A stretch of 64,000 nucleotides of DNA from Pleurostoma richardsiae. Taxonomy: Eukaryota; Ascomycota; Sordariomycetes; Calosphaeriales; Pleurostomataceae. Below are positions 53,587-64,000 of the stretch, in pieces. Below the pieces are notes generated by a model. That model searched no databases and had not been told where the DNA came from. It saw nothing but the letters and a program-made list of their open reading frames with translations. The first letter of the stretch is position 1; every line of letters starts with the position of its first letter. A program made the position numbers and the translations under genes. The stretch is from the NCBI GenBank assembly GCA_030052745.1, contig JANBVO010000055.1, positions 124,001 through 188,000 on the forward strand. Reading direction: 5' to 3'.

Positions 53587-55238
53587 GGTAAACGGCAGGT
53601 TGGAATTGAATTGGATGGACTAGACAGCTAAGTGTATCGAAAAGAAGACGTAGGCGCTATCCGGAATCTCGGTCAACATGATGTTTGATCATTCCCATGT
53701 TCAGGCGACGAGGATCTGATATGAGTAGACAAGGAAAAGAGTGATGGCGAAGGGGGGAGGTACGACCATTGACTGGCATCTCTGTCTTCTGAGCAGGCAA
53801 CCACGAGCGACTGGGAGAATCCCATTATATGAGTATCTAGGTTACCCAGGTATCGCCTCTGGTTCGCTAAACTCTGGTCCAACCCTTTCATTCTATCTTC
53901 TGTACTCGCGTCTTGAGGCAGTTTCTTTCCTTCGAGACCTTTCTGCACACGCATTTACCTTGAAACATTTGCATCAAGGAAGGTTCGGCAAGTAGAGTCG
54001 TATATGCAGGATCAGGGTGTGTAGTGATTGCTGTGGATGACATCTTGCAGACACTCGGCATCCCGCCAGCCGCAAGTGTACCGTTGCGCGAAGAAGCAAC
54101 TTGTTACTGGGAAATTGGTGATGTCGTCAGTGGCCGAACGCCCTGCGACTGTAACAGAATGATACCACATCCAGCAGTCAGTCTCCAAAAGTACAAGTCT
54201 TCGAGGAGGCCGAGCGGTCCAACGAATGGAGACGGCGCCTTCGGGGACTTTGATGAGGGCCTCCACCACATCTCCTAGCTAAGAGACGGCCTAGACGATC
54301 CTGATCTATGCCGTTTGATTCAGCGTAACATCCCAGTCCTCGATCAGGGTTTCCGACAAGCCCCCTAGACGGCGCCTTGCCGCTTACCGAAAATAAACGC
54401 TCGCTGGCATCACAAGCTTCTCTTATCTGCACTCGTGAAAGAGTTTTCTGGAAGGATTTGTTGCTGTATCTTACCTCAGGAGACGGGATTATTGCAATTG
54501 AGATTAATCGCAGAAAGCTCCGGGTCCGCCAATCATGGATGCCGCTAAAGCAGGCGAGTCTGCGGGAGACTTCCAGGTTGGGATGCCGACGCAAGCACGG
54601 CTGGCACAGATCTGAATCCATTCCTAGGCGCCTCTAACACCAGTGCCGTGCGTGTTGTGTCGATGCTCAGCGCGTGCTCCGGACTCAGGTACCTTGATCT
54701 GTGCCCATCAATATGCAGAACCTTTGAAATCGGGTGATTTTGGCCTCGAGACTTTTCGTAATACTTGAACTCCAGCATGCTGGTGACTTCAGTTTGGCCA
54801 AAGGACTTCGTCCCCAGCTTTCGCTAAGCCGCGCCGCTACCTGGTCCGTGCCTCGCTAACAGCGCGAGGTCACTCGTAACGGGCACCATCGTCGGACTGA
54901 GCCACCCCTGCTGCTGCAGGACCGACAGTCCACCTTGCGTTGTCCTCGAGTCGGCCGCTGCCGTTCAAGCCTCAACAGCGGTATCTCTGTCCAAGAGCAT
55001 CCGATCCCCAGTTCATGGTATTTCTGCAGGGTTACATGTGGCCACTTGAACCGTCGTCGGACGCCGCGAAATCCGTACCTTATGCCTTTCTCTGCCATTA
55101 CCTGAATTTCCCGTCTCCCCTCGGCCACGCCAGCCAAGCCTGTGTGCCGCCGACATCGACCTTCCGGCCCGGCGCCCGTCCGCTTTACTCCATCCAACGT
55201 CACAGTACGCAATCTTGCGTGCCCCTATTTCGGCGACG
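53587..55238. promoter_or_regulatory. Divergent region between disordered protein gene and PDK1
   Basis: 1.65 kb between two genes read away from each other. Minus-strand traces at about 54290-54780 (for example KVLHIDGHRSRYLSPEHALS) look somewhat coding but could not be joined into a convincing gene. The rest holds only short ORFs. Confidence 0.4.
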
Positions 55239-57858
55239 ATGAATGGGGATCTGAGCTTATCCAAGGCCCTTGGGGGTCTAAGAATAGCCAACCCTGACGC
55301 CTCTTCTCCGAGTCCTTCCCGCGACCAAGTCCCAGCCGCAGACGACTCGACCTTCGACGCAGCCGAGCAAGGCGTCCAGCCACACATCTCCCATCACACT
55401 CTCGCTACGCCCTCCTATTCTCCCAACTCTCTAACCCCTTCTACCGATACGCGGTCAAGATCACCCGGGCGCCTCGAAGGCGACACAGCCGCGAATTCGG
55501 GCTCCGCCCAATCCAGCTTGAACGCAGGTTATCGGCTGGCCAGTTCAACCCCCACAACCGAGCCGCCTCTCCAACAGCTCTACTCCCTACATCCATCCAA
55601 CTCGACACATGGTGGAGGAAGACAGGGCACAGGAACCCCGTCCCCTCGGCCTATATCGAGCGTTTACCCGTCTAGCATGTCACACGAAGCCGAACAGGGG
55701 CCGAGCCCTTACGCCGCGTTGAGGAATGAGCCATCGCGGTCGTCGATGTACGGAATACCTACAAGAAGTGACTCGAGGTCTGCGCCTGGTTATGCGTCCT
55801 CTACACCCTCAAGAGAACCGAGCCACCGGGAGCGGTCCTACAATCCATCTGGGCGGCATGCTCCCTTGCCTCCTGGCAATGGGCCGCTGCCCCCTCGAAG
55901 GAGTTCGAAGGGCATGGGTGGCGGATATGCTTCGGTCCCGGGCATCCCGGCGGCACCACCCTCCAGCAATCTTGGGCCAGAGCTGCCACTTCCGACCAGC
56001 AGCGAAGAATGGCAGGAGCGAGGAGCGGCAGTTGGCGTGAGAAAGGAAGTGGATGCGAACGGCAAGACGGTGCTACGGTCAGTGAAGAAGGGTGTTCGCG
56101 ACTTTTCCTTCGGCAAGATTCTTGGGGAGGGTTCGTACAGCACCGTGTATCTCGCCACCGACCGGCAGTCTCTCAAAGAATACGCCATCAAGGTCCTCGA
56201 GAAGAAGCACATCATCAAGGAGAAGAAGATCAAATATGTCAACATCGAGAAGAACACCCTGAACCGGCTGACAGAGCATCCCGGCATTGTTCGACTCTAT
56301 TACACCTTTCAGGACGAGACTTCCCTCTACTATGTGCTCGATTTATGCAACGGTGGCGAACTATTAGGGGTGTTGAAAAGAACAGGCACCTTCGATGAGG
56401 AGTGTACGCGGTTTTATGGCGCCCAAATACTCGACGCCGTTGAGTATATGCACTCGAGGGGTGTCATCCACCGCGACCTAAAGCCAGAGAACGTCCTATT
56501 AGATGATAACATGCACATCAAGATCACCGACTTCGGGACTGCGAAGCTGCTCCCAGACCCGAGGAATCCCAATCCAACAGAAGGCTCAGAACGGCAAGAA
56601 GAGAGCCGGGCAGCCTCGTTTGTGGGTACTGCCGAATATGTCAGCCCAGAGCTGCTTACCGACAAAACCGCCGGGAAGCCGAGTGATATCTGGGCGTATG
56701 GCTGCATCATTTATCAACTGCTTGCCGGGCGGCCGCCCTTCAAAGCTGCGACAGAGTACCTCACCTTTCAGAAGATCGTTGGGTTGGAGTACGAATTCCC
56801 GACAGGCTTCCCGCCAGCTGCTCAAGACCTTGTCGAGCGGTGCTTGGTTCTCGACCCTGCACGCAGGTTAACCATCGAGCACATCAAGAATCATGAGTTC
56901 TTTGACGGCCAACAATTTGGCAAGGAATTGTGGAGGATGAAGGCCCCTCGACTCCGCCCTTACGTACCCCCATCTCAGGAGCCACACATCATCCAACTAA
57001 ACGGCGGAATGGCCGCTTCGACCACCCCGAAACCGATGACGAGCACCCGGGGGCCTCAGCCACAGAATAACGGCTCGAGGCCGGCGAGGATCATCACTGA
57101 GCTGCCGCCTCCAACACAGTTGGATATTGAATGGTCACCCGTGCTTACGAGGAGCAACGAAAGGATATTGAAGCTTGGTGACTTGATGGTTATCTCATCG
57201 CCCATTCCGAATAGCCCCCACGGCAGAGGAGAGCATGGGGAGGGCCATAAGAAGCTTTCGCGCTTCTTTGGGGGCAGTACCACAAAAAAGAGGCAGAGGC
57301 TTGTCATGGTCACGTCAAGCGGGCGAATTGTTCTGGCACCAGCAGGGGGGGAAGAAAAGAGGGCGAAGCAGGAGATATCTCTCCTCGCGCCAGACTGCTC
57401 TTGGAGGAGTCAGGTAGATGCAAAGGGGCAGACAGTATTATGCATCGACTCAGTAAGTGGACGCCCAGCTCCTCGGCCACTGGACTTAGGACTGATTTCA
57501 ACAGAATGGTATTCATTACACCTTTGAGGAGCCAAAGAACTCGGCAGCGACGGATGGAGGGAAGTTCTCAGTAGAGGAGTGGATAGAATCCCTAGACCGG
57601 GCGAAAGACCTCGCCATCTCTCAGAACTTGGTTGGCTCGTACAGCAGCGACAACGGCTTCGGAGATATGTCATCCTCCATGTCGAGCCCAGCTAGCACAC
57701 TGGGTGGTCGGGGACAGTTTCCGGAGGGCTTCAGTGTGAGCGACAGGTCCGGCCGGAACCAGCTGAGTAAGAGTCAAGCGAGTTTGGAGGACACATCGAC
57801 CAAGAGAAATCGATTCAGCAAGCGGCAGTCGAAGAACGGTCTGGGAGCGGCGTTCTGA
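55239..57858 (+). CDS. ksg1: PDK1-type AGC protein kinase (Ksg1/Pkh)
   Basis: Master kinase that phosphorylates the activation loop of other AGC kinases (Ypk, Sch9 and PKC types), in sphingolipid and cell-wall signalling in yeasts. Two exons (55239-57452, 57505-57858) give 855 residues. Residues 1-285 are disordered and Ser/Pro-rich. The kinase domain has glycine loop GEGSYSTV (about 296), AIKVLEK, IHRDLKPEN (HRD about 411), ITDFGTAKL (DFG about 431) and the activation-loop site ASFVGTAEYVSPELL. The split GTAEYVSPE is typical of PDK1. A PH-like domain follows (LGDLMVISS, QRLVMVTSSGRIVL, then across the splice NGIHYTFEEPKN). The ATG at 55239 was chosen; the frame extends upstream only to a TTG. 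Confidence 0.94.
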
Positions 57859-59133
57859 ACTGCTAACCACCAAATCTACATACACAAATGAGGGGCATCT
57901 TGTGGCGTCTTGCGGGCCTAAAATTCTTGATGATTGCACCTCTTTCTGGCAGCAGAGTCCGTCACCGCTCATCATGACCTTCTGGGCGGTAAGGACGTTG
58001 TCTTTATTACTTTTAATCGGCATTCGGTAGCGTTGGCGCAGGCTGAATGAATGAGCCAAATGACATGGTATATTGTCTCTATTCTCTCTGTTGACGGGGA
58101 AAGACGATTCTGCTGTCCTCACTACATGGCATCGTGGATTCTCACTGTCCGGGAGATGCCGAATGGTCTTGTGAATGACACGCAGGGGCGCCCTGCTCTT
58201 TCGTACATTCCGGAATCTCACTCGGGGGTCAAACCCCTAGTTGGCCAGGATCGTAGTCGCCCTCAGCAAGTATCGGCGGTGGGGTCAGACTAAGACGGCT
58301 CCAATATGCCAGGCTGAATGATTCGACGTCGCTTGGTCGGACGGCGTGGCAGCCCGTTTTCGGCAGCATAACTCCGCGCAGTACCAGGCTAGGCGTGAAG
58401 TGAGACTTGGCTAGGTTGAGAACTGATCAGGGGCAGAGAAAACACGCGAACCTCGAAATGCGCTCGTTCCCTTATGCCAATATCAAAATCCGACGGCGAG
58501 GCCCGAGAGATGTAGTGCCGTTTATCGAATGGAATGAGTATATGCAATGCAACTAACAGGGTTCGGGGTTATGCGTTTAAAGGAAGTTACCCAGCTGGTA
58601 CCATGTACTCTCAGCAAGTTGGCAAATTCATTGTCCGCTGGTTCAATAATTTAATTGGCGAGAAGGTGATGACTATACCGGTTTCGAAAGTGAGCTAAAC
58701 ACAGTACCAATCAAAGGCTGGCGTAGCTCACGTAAGAGTCTGCCAACTTGGCGGGAAAGGAGGGTACCTAGTCGCGGCTAAGGCCCCACCGATCAAAAGC
58801 GCATTTGCATCGCAACCTCTGCACATCGCAAGGAGTCCGACCCACGACGCGATCGACGCGCTTGCGAATTCCACATTGACGACGGACAAGCCTTGCAAGC
58901 CGGAGCCCACATTAAGTAAACCTGCGGCTAAGTGAATCTGAGGCAAAATGCAACAGCAGTACCGTCCTTACCCACAAAATGTGCCGCCGCGGTCCGCGCA
59001 CCCTCCAGCGCAACGGCGCGGAGGAATCGGTACGCTCCTTCCTAACCCGTGCCCTGCGAATCCAAATCCCCAACATCCCTAGCATCGCGGCCACTCCGTC
59101 ACACTCTCCAAACCAGGCTTGACCTTTCTAACC
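57859..59133. other. Intergenic, SNF12 promoter
   Basis: 1.27 kb between PDK1 and SNF12, tandem on the + strand. A minus-strand ORF overlapping the PDK1 3' end has no recognisable content. No supported feature. Confidence 0.5.
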
Positions 59134-60700
59134 ATGAGCCGAACTGTGGCAGGCCCGATGATGTCCTCCGGCCCTCATCACTCAGTGCCCCCTACCCAGG
59201 CGCAGCTGCTGCAGCAACAACAGCAGCAGCAGGCCGCCGTCGAGCTCGCGAAGCGGCGCAGCCGCAAGCCGACAGACAAGTCGATGCCCGATGGCATGGA
59301 AGACTGTGTCATCGGCGATGGCGTTGCGCGGTACAAGGAACTCCGAGACTTCGAGCGCCGCCTCGATGCCACGATGACGCGAAAGAGGTTGGACATCGTG
59401 GACTCCGTCAATCGCAATGCCAAGGTGGGTGCTCTCGAAAATGTATCTTTGCTTGACAACCAGCTTATGCTCCCTGCAGCGCTATAAGACCTTGCGGATA
59501 TGGATCAGCAATACGGTCGAGGACCAGACATGGCAGGGAAATAGTCTGAATGTGGATAGTTTCGACTTCTCCTCAAACCTCGAGTCTTCTTACCGCGTCA
59601 AAATTGAGGGCCGGCTGCTGGAAGACGACGACGACCTCGATAAGGACGAAGATGAGGCGGATGTAGGCGACGAAACGGCCGGCGAGGACAAGATGGATAC
59701 GGACGCTCCAGCGGCGAAACACAAGCCTGGCATAGCAGCGGGACAGCAGAGATATCGCTTCTCGCACTTCTTCAAGGCTCTGACCGTTGAGTTTGACAAA
59801 GGTCGCATGCGCAATGGGGCAGAGCAGAGCGTTGAGTGGAAAAAACCCGACCGGACGCCGAACTCGTCCAACCCTGCGGCGGCGGCCGACTTCGACGAGC
59901 TGACCTTCAAGCGGAGTGGTGACGAGAACGTAAACATCACCATCAACTTGACGAGACACGAGGATCCCGAGCGGTACGAGCTCAGTCCCGAGATGGCTGA
60001 CGTTGTAGACTTGAAGGAGGCGACTCGCACCGAGGTCGTCATGGGACTCTGGGAGTACATCAAACTCATGGGTCTTCAGGAGGACGAGGAGAAGAGGAAC
60101 TTCCGTTGTGATGACCTGCTCAGAAAGGTATGCTCTCTCCCACTTCTCCAATAGTGCACAGGATCTAAACAGTTTCAGGTCATCGGAAGAGATTCGGGCT
60201 ACATTCCTGCTCTACATGAGTACGTCAACGCTCACCTGCGGCCTCTGCCTCCAGTTAAGCTGGCATATACGATCAGGGTAGACGAGGAGTTCCACAAGGA
60301 TCCGAAACCTACGATCTACGACGTCCGCGTCGCAGTGGACGACCCGCTGCGCGCCAAGCTATTTCCGTTCATCCATAACCCGCAGTACGCGACTATGCTC
60401 AAGGAGGTGGCGAGCCTCGATGAGCACCTGGCGCTGCTGATCCAGGCCATCTCGGCGGCCAAGGCCAAGCACTCATTCTTTATGGGCTATTACAAGGACC
60501 CGGCCAACTTCGTGCGCAACTGGCTCAGCTCCCAGAAGCGCGATCTGGAGATCATCATGGGTGAGGCGCCTCGGGGTGGCGGCGAGGATGCGACGGGAGA
60601 TGAGTGGAGGAAAGGTGGCAGGCACAGCGTCTGGGGCACGCAGAACGCCAGGGAGAGTGTTAACGTCATGCTGTCCAAGCAGCCTGCCCAGCCGCGTTAG
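59134..60700 (+). CDS. SNF12: SWI/SNF chromatin-remodelling subunit SNF12 (SMARCD/BAF60)
   Basis: Core subunit of SWI/SNF or RSC-type remodellers. Three phase-0 exons (59134-59424, 59480-60127, 60179-60700) give 486 residues. A polyQ stretch lies near residues 28-36, then a helical part (KELRDFERRLDATMTRKRLD). The BAF60 block follows: RYKTLRIWISNTVEDQTW, SYRVKIEGRLL, and FFKALTVEFDK. The SWIB/MDM2 domain is near residues 250-340: YELSPEMADVVDLKEATRTE, GLWEYIKLMGLQ, CDDLLRKVIGR. The C-terminal helices (KDPANFVRNWLSSQKRDLEI) are also typical. Rsc6 is a paralogue; most filamentous fungi have a single such gene, so the complex cannot be told from sequence alone. Confidence 0.93.
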
Positions 60701-61307
60701 GTGCGCGAGGGGAGGGAGCAGCGTGCTGGTGCCGTCAGCACTCAGCTTGTCTCGCCGCGTCGGCCCCGGCTACTGGCCGGTCGGTCTCAACCTCAGGGCA
60801 CACAGCCTGTTCCTGGACTTGGTTCGAGTCCATCAGGTGTTCCCGGGACCATAACGGCATTTCGACAGTCTTATCAGTGATTTGTGGAGGAGTTTGGCTC
60901 AGAACCAGGTGGTTTGGTTTGTTTTGTCGGTATATGGTATATCATATTTGTATGAATAGGGCACGGAGATAGGACTTTACCCTAAATTCATCGGCATTAG
61001 TGGGCTGCCGAGGACAGAGACGAGAAGACCTTTATCCCTCCAGACACCCTAACACCCAATGAGTGGTCTGCCCTGCCGGTAGTCGCGGATATCATCTTTC
61101 CGTTGATGAAGGTGGGGATATAAGCAGTAGAATGAGGGGCTGGTTATTAGATCTCGAGCTCCCACTTATACGTCACTGGTTAGTCGTGTTGAGACCTAAG
61201 AGACAACTTCATTTTTGTCTAGAGACCCGCGAAGAAACAAATGTGACTTAAGGTGCTGCGAGATCCTAAAGCCCCCAACCAAGCTTTGAGCCAGTTTCAC
61301 GGAGACA
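60701..61307. other. Intergenic, SDR promoter
   Basis: 607 bp between SNF12 and the second dehydrogenase, both on the + strand. A B-box-like word (GGTTCGAGTCC, near 60822) lacks any tRNA fold around it. No supported feature. Confidence 0.5.
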
Positions 61308-62212
61308 ATGTCCGCAATCTTCCAAGCCGCCAACACCGCCGTCATCACGGGAGGGTCATCAGGCATCGGCCTGGCCTTGGCGAAGAAATGCTACGGCTAT
61401 GGGATGAAGGTGCTCGTCGCGGACTGGGATGAGGAGACCCTGGGGATGGCAAGCAAGAACGTCGGGGGCGAGGTCAGCACGCTCAAGATGGACGTGAGCA
61501 AAATAGAGGACTGGGCTAAGCTGAAGAGCAAGGTGGATGCGGAGTTCAAAGGTAAGATTCCAGCTCCCCCGTGACGGGATTCCTCTGGGCCATTGGAATT
61601 TCTCCTGCGCTGACCAGCCCGGCAGGCCAAATCAGCTTGCTGGCCCTCAACGCCGGCATCGGGACCAAGTCAAGCTGGGAGGACATCGGCAGCTTCCACA
61701 AGATCATAGACACCAACCTCTTCGGCGTGCTCAACGGCATCACAACCTTCATCTCCTCCATGCGCGCCGCCGCGGCGCCCTCCGCCGTGGTCATCACCGG
61801 CTCCAAGCAGGGCATCACCAACCCGCCGGGCAACCCGGCCTACAACGCCAGCAAGGCCGCCGTCAAGGCCGCCGCCGAGCACCTGAGCTACGACCTGCGC
61901 GGCACGCCTGTGGGCGTGCACCTGCTGGTCCCCGGCTGGACGTTCACGGGCCTGTCGGGGAACCGGCCCGGCGCGGCGAAGGAGAAGCCGGCGGGGGCGT
62001 GGTGGCCGGAGCAGGTGGTCGACTACCTGGAGGAGAAGATGGGCGAGGGCAAGTTCTACGTGCTGTGCCCGGACAACGACGTCACGGAGGACCTGGACCG
62101 GAAGAGGATGCTCTGGGCGGTCGGGGACGCCGTCGAGGGGAGGCCGCCGCTGACGAGGTGGCGGGAGGAGTGGAAGGAGAAGCATCAGGAGTGGATTGCG
62201 AAGCAGAAGTGA
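61308..62212 (+). CDS. Short-chain dehydrogenase/reductase
   Basis: Classical SDR oxidoreductase; substrate not deducible. Two exons (61308-61551, 61626-62212) give 276 residues, the usual classical-SDR length. Seen: cofactor motif TGGSSGIG (about residues 15-22), acidic residue after beta2 (VLVADWDEET), which suggests NAD(H) preference, LDVS-like KMDVSK, NAGIG, catalytic Ser in ITGSKQG, and YNASK with the catalytic Tyr and Lys. The intron lies just before the NAG strand (GQISLLALNAG). It is unrelated in detail to the SDR at 5324-6679, which has the retinol-dehydrogenase-like layout. Confidence 0.92.
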
Positions 62213-62642
62213 TCACTTGGAAGTACTGACTGCTAGTCCTATTAGCGAGGGGAAACAGTCCTCGGTTATGCCGCTGCTGGGTTGGGAGATATAGCATCAC
62301 AAGGGGCTACTCCGGGTCTGTACGGTACCAGATGTCACAATCAAGTATCCTAATTCTGCATCGAGACAGTTCGAGTGTCCTAGGCAAAGCTCGAAACGAT
62401 ATGGAAGTCATGTATGAATATATGCTGCCTTGTCTCGCTCTCCTCACACTCCTTACTCCGTATACATGAAAGACGCATGTTAGCTTCTCTGACAACCCCC
62501 CATGTAACGCCTAGTCGTATGCATAATTGCAACGCGTTTGCAATCCTTAAGCACTCGATGCCTAGCATGATCCCCCGCTTTCGCTAATTGCCCAGCAATT
62601 GCCCGCCCACCGGGCCGACATCCTCTATGCGACCTCTTACAC
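62213..62642. other. Convergent 3' intergenic
   Basis: 430 bp between the stops of the dehydrogenase (+) and hymA (-). No feature seen. Confidence 0.6.
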
Positions 62643-63947
62643 CTAGCGCTGGGGCGGCACTGGCGTGGAGGGCATGTTCCTGATCTGTTTGATCAGGAAC
62701 TCCCGCTCGTCTATGAACTGCTCATCATCGGTCCTGTCCTCCAGGAAATGCGACAAAAAGGTTAGAAGTTTCTCGCGGTTCATCAACAGGATCTTCTGCA
62801 CCGCCACTGATTTGTGTGGATTTGCCACGAAGACCTTGAACACATGGAAGCCTTCATACTGCACCATCTTCCTGTCATCGCGCAGGAGATTCATGGTTAT
62901 CTTCAGATGCTCGCCTCGGTCGACATAGGCTGTCATGACGTTGTAGTTGGACCGGTCAAGTAGGATCTCGCCAAGGAGCTTGATCGACTGCCTTTTCGTG
63001 ACATAGCTGTTTGACTGGACCAGAATATGGTTGTATTTGTCAAAGAACTGCTCGAAGTTGACCGACAGATACCTCGGTACGAGCTCCTTGTGCTTAGTAA
63101 GGAGTTCCTAAACGTCGAGTTAGCTGCTGTAGCTCCGCGATTTGGGGTGATATCGAGTAGCGTACCCGGAACGTGGTGAAGGCGTCGGCGGCAACCTCGA
63201 AAGAGCTCTTGTCAATCCAATCAAAGAACTTCCAGAAGACGCCGTTCCCACTCTGTGGACGATCTCTATCGATGTTTCCGACTCCTCTTGAGCTCGAGCC
63301 CGGCTCATCGCCGTCGTCATAGAGGATGACGGCTGCGGCAGCCTCATTCTTCAGGACTTCCCGCAGGACAGAGCCTGCCGGAGTGGCGCTCTCCTTATGA
63401 TCGTATCCCCTGCAGAGCTCGAGGAGCACCTGCGGTCGGTTGTTGACGATATAACTGAGAGCCACTGGGTCGCTCTTTGGCGACGCCGCTGCGGGGCGGA
63501 ATCGGAAGACGTAGCTGAAGATGACCTGTGTGTCCTTGCGAGACTCGAAGGGCAAACGGAAGAGATTGATGGCTAGTAGATAAAGTAGGTCCTCCTCTAT
63601 GACTCCTGTCACAAGCTGGTATATCTGTTCGGGACTGCTCTCGACTTCTGAGGTGCGCGTTAGCACGAGACTTCTCATCTAGTGGGCAGCAATTAGACGG
63701 TGAGCATACCGTGTGTGCCCTGCAAGACGAGTTTCATCTGATTGAGCACCTTGGCCAGTTCCTCAGCCTAGATGTACGCATCGTATCAGCACCCAGACCT
63801 GGAAGCAAGTGGTCCATTGTACAGAGAGGGCGGAAGTACCTTGGCCTGGCCTTGGGGGCCATCGAGCTTCGTGACATGGTCCCGAGCTTGTTTCGGCAGG
63901 TCAGAGGTGTTGGGCCGTGTGCGATTCCTTGAGAACAAGAATGACAT
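62643..63947 (-). CDS. hymA: MO25/Cab39-like scaffold HymA (Hym1)
   Basis: Armadillo-like scaffold of the MOR/RAM signalling network; binds and activates Ste20/germinal-centre kinases and controls polarity, septation and conidiation. Four exons (63947-63840, 63767-63710, 63647-63166, 63107-62643) give 370 residues. The start MSFLFSRNRTRPNTSDL matches the fungal family. The second intron must use the acceptor at cgcacctcag (branch tgctaac) rather than the nearer ccactag, which breaks frame. Conserved blocks: EDLLYLLAINLFRLPFESRK, FWKFFDWIDKSSFEVAADAF, YVTKRQSIKLLGEILLDRSN, and GFHVFKVFVANPHKS. It ends TPVPPQR. The gene is complete; only 53 bases upstream are in view, so its promoter is not. 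Confidence 0.94.
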
Positions 63948-64000
63948 TCTTGCAAGTCGGGCGTAGGCCGAAGGAGCCCGCCGCTGGAAGGAGCAGGACC

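Noticed and set aside
57670-58221. A 183-codon minus-strand ORF
   Set aside because: Overlaps the PDK1 3' end antisense and shows no recognisable domain.
60815-60835. Perfect B-box word GGTTCGAGTCC as a tRNA gene
   Set aside because: No matching A box at the right distance and no acceptor or T-stem pairing; it forms only a small local hairpin in the SNF12 3' region.

Overview
The window is nuclear DNA of a filamentous ascomycete (Pezizomycotina, most likely a Sordariomycete). The evidence is many short introns (about 46-130 nt) with GTRNGY donors and CTRAC-like branch sites, a cytochrome c almost residue-for-residue like the Neurospora protein from memory, a HET-domain NLR gene, and fungal forms of PMT2, HymA/Hym1, RRN6, YEN1 and ARP10/11. 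Genes are GC-rich, dense, on both strands and not in operons. I joined exons by hand from splice signals, reading frame and family knowledge; no search was run.

Left part (1-14 kb): a 3.1 kb stretch with no supported gene, then arginyl-tRNA-protein transferase ATE1 (+), a short-chain dehydrogenase (-), exosome ring subunit RRP42 (+), an unnamed mitochondrial membrane protein (-), cytochrome c (+) and the AAA ATPase RIX7 (-).

Middle-left (14-27 kb): a HET - NB-ARC - TPR NLR gene with a tandem array of near-identical 126-bp repeats (-), an SLC44/CTL-like membrane protein (-), a Rab4/Ypt4-type GTPase with a large insertion (+) and protein O-mannosyltransferase PMT2 (-, seven exons).

Middle (27-46 kb): a CHY/RING ubiquitin ligase (+), the tiny gamma-tubulin-complex protein MZT1 (-), kinetochore SPC25 (-), Pol I factor RRN6 (+), a PITH-domain protein (+), a CCDC25/Jlp2 homologue that seems to need a one-nucleotide exon (-), mitochondrial ribosomal protein uL3m (+), COA1 (-), dynactin ARP10/11 (-) and Holliday-junction resolvase YEN1/GEN1 (+).

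Right part (46-64 kb): a BTB protein (-), a fungal protein of unknown function (-), a disordered three-exon fungal protein (-), PDK1-type kinase (+), SWI/SNF subunit SNF12 (+), a second short-chain dehydrogenase (+) and MO25-like HymA (-), whose start codon lies 53 bases from the right edge.

Most genes are single-copy housekeeping functions: RNA processing and ribosome building, mitochondria, spindle and dynein, secretion and signalling. The accessory element is the NLR. I see no secondary-metabolite cluster, no intact transposon, no viral fossil and no CRISPR. The best leads are the NLR repeat array, the one-base exon, the altered arginine-finger spacing in RIX7 and the interswitch insertion in the Rab.
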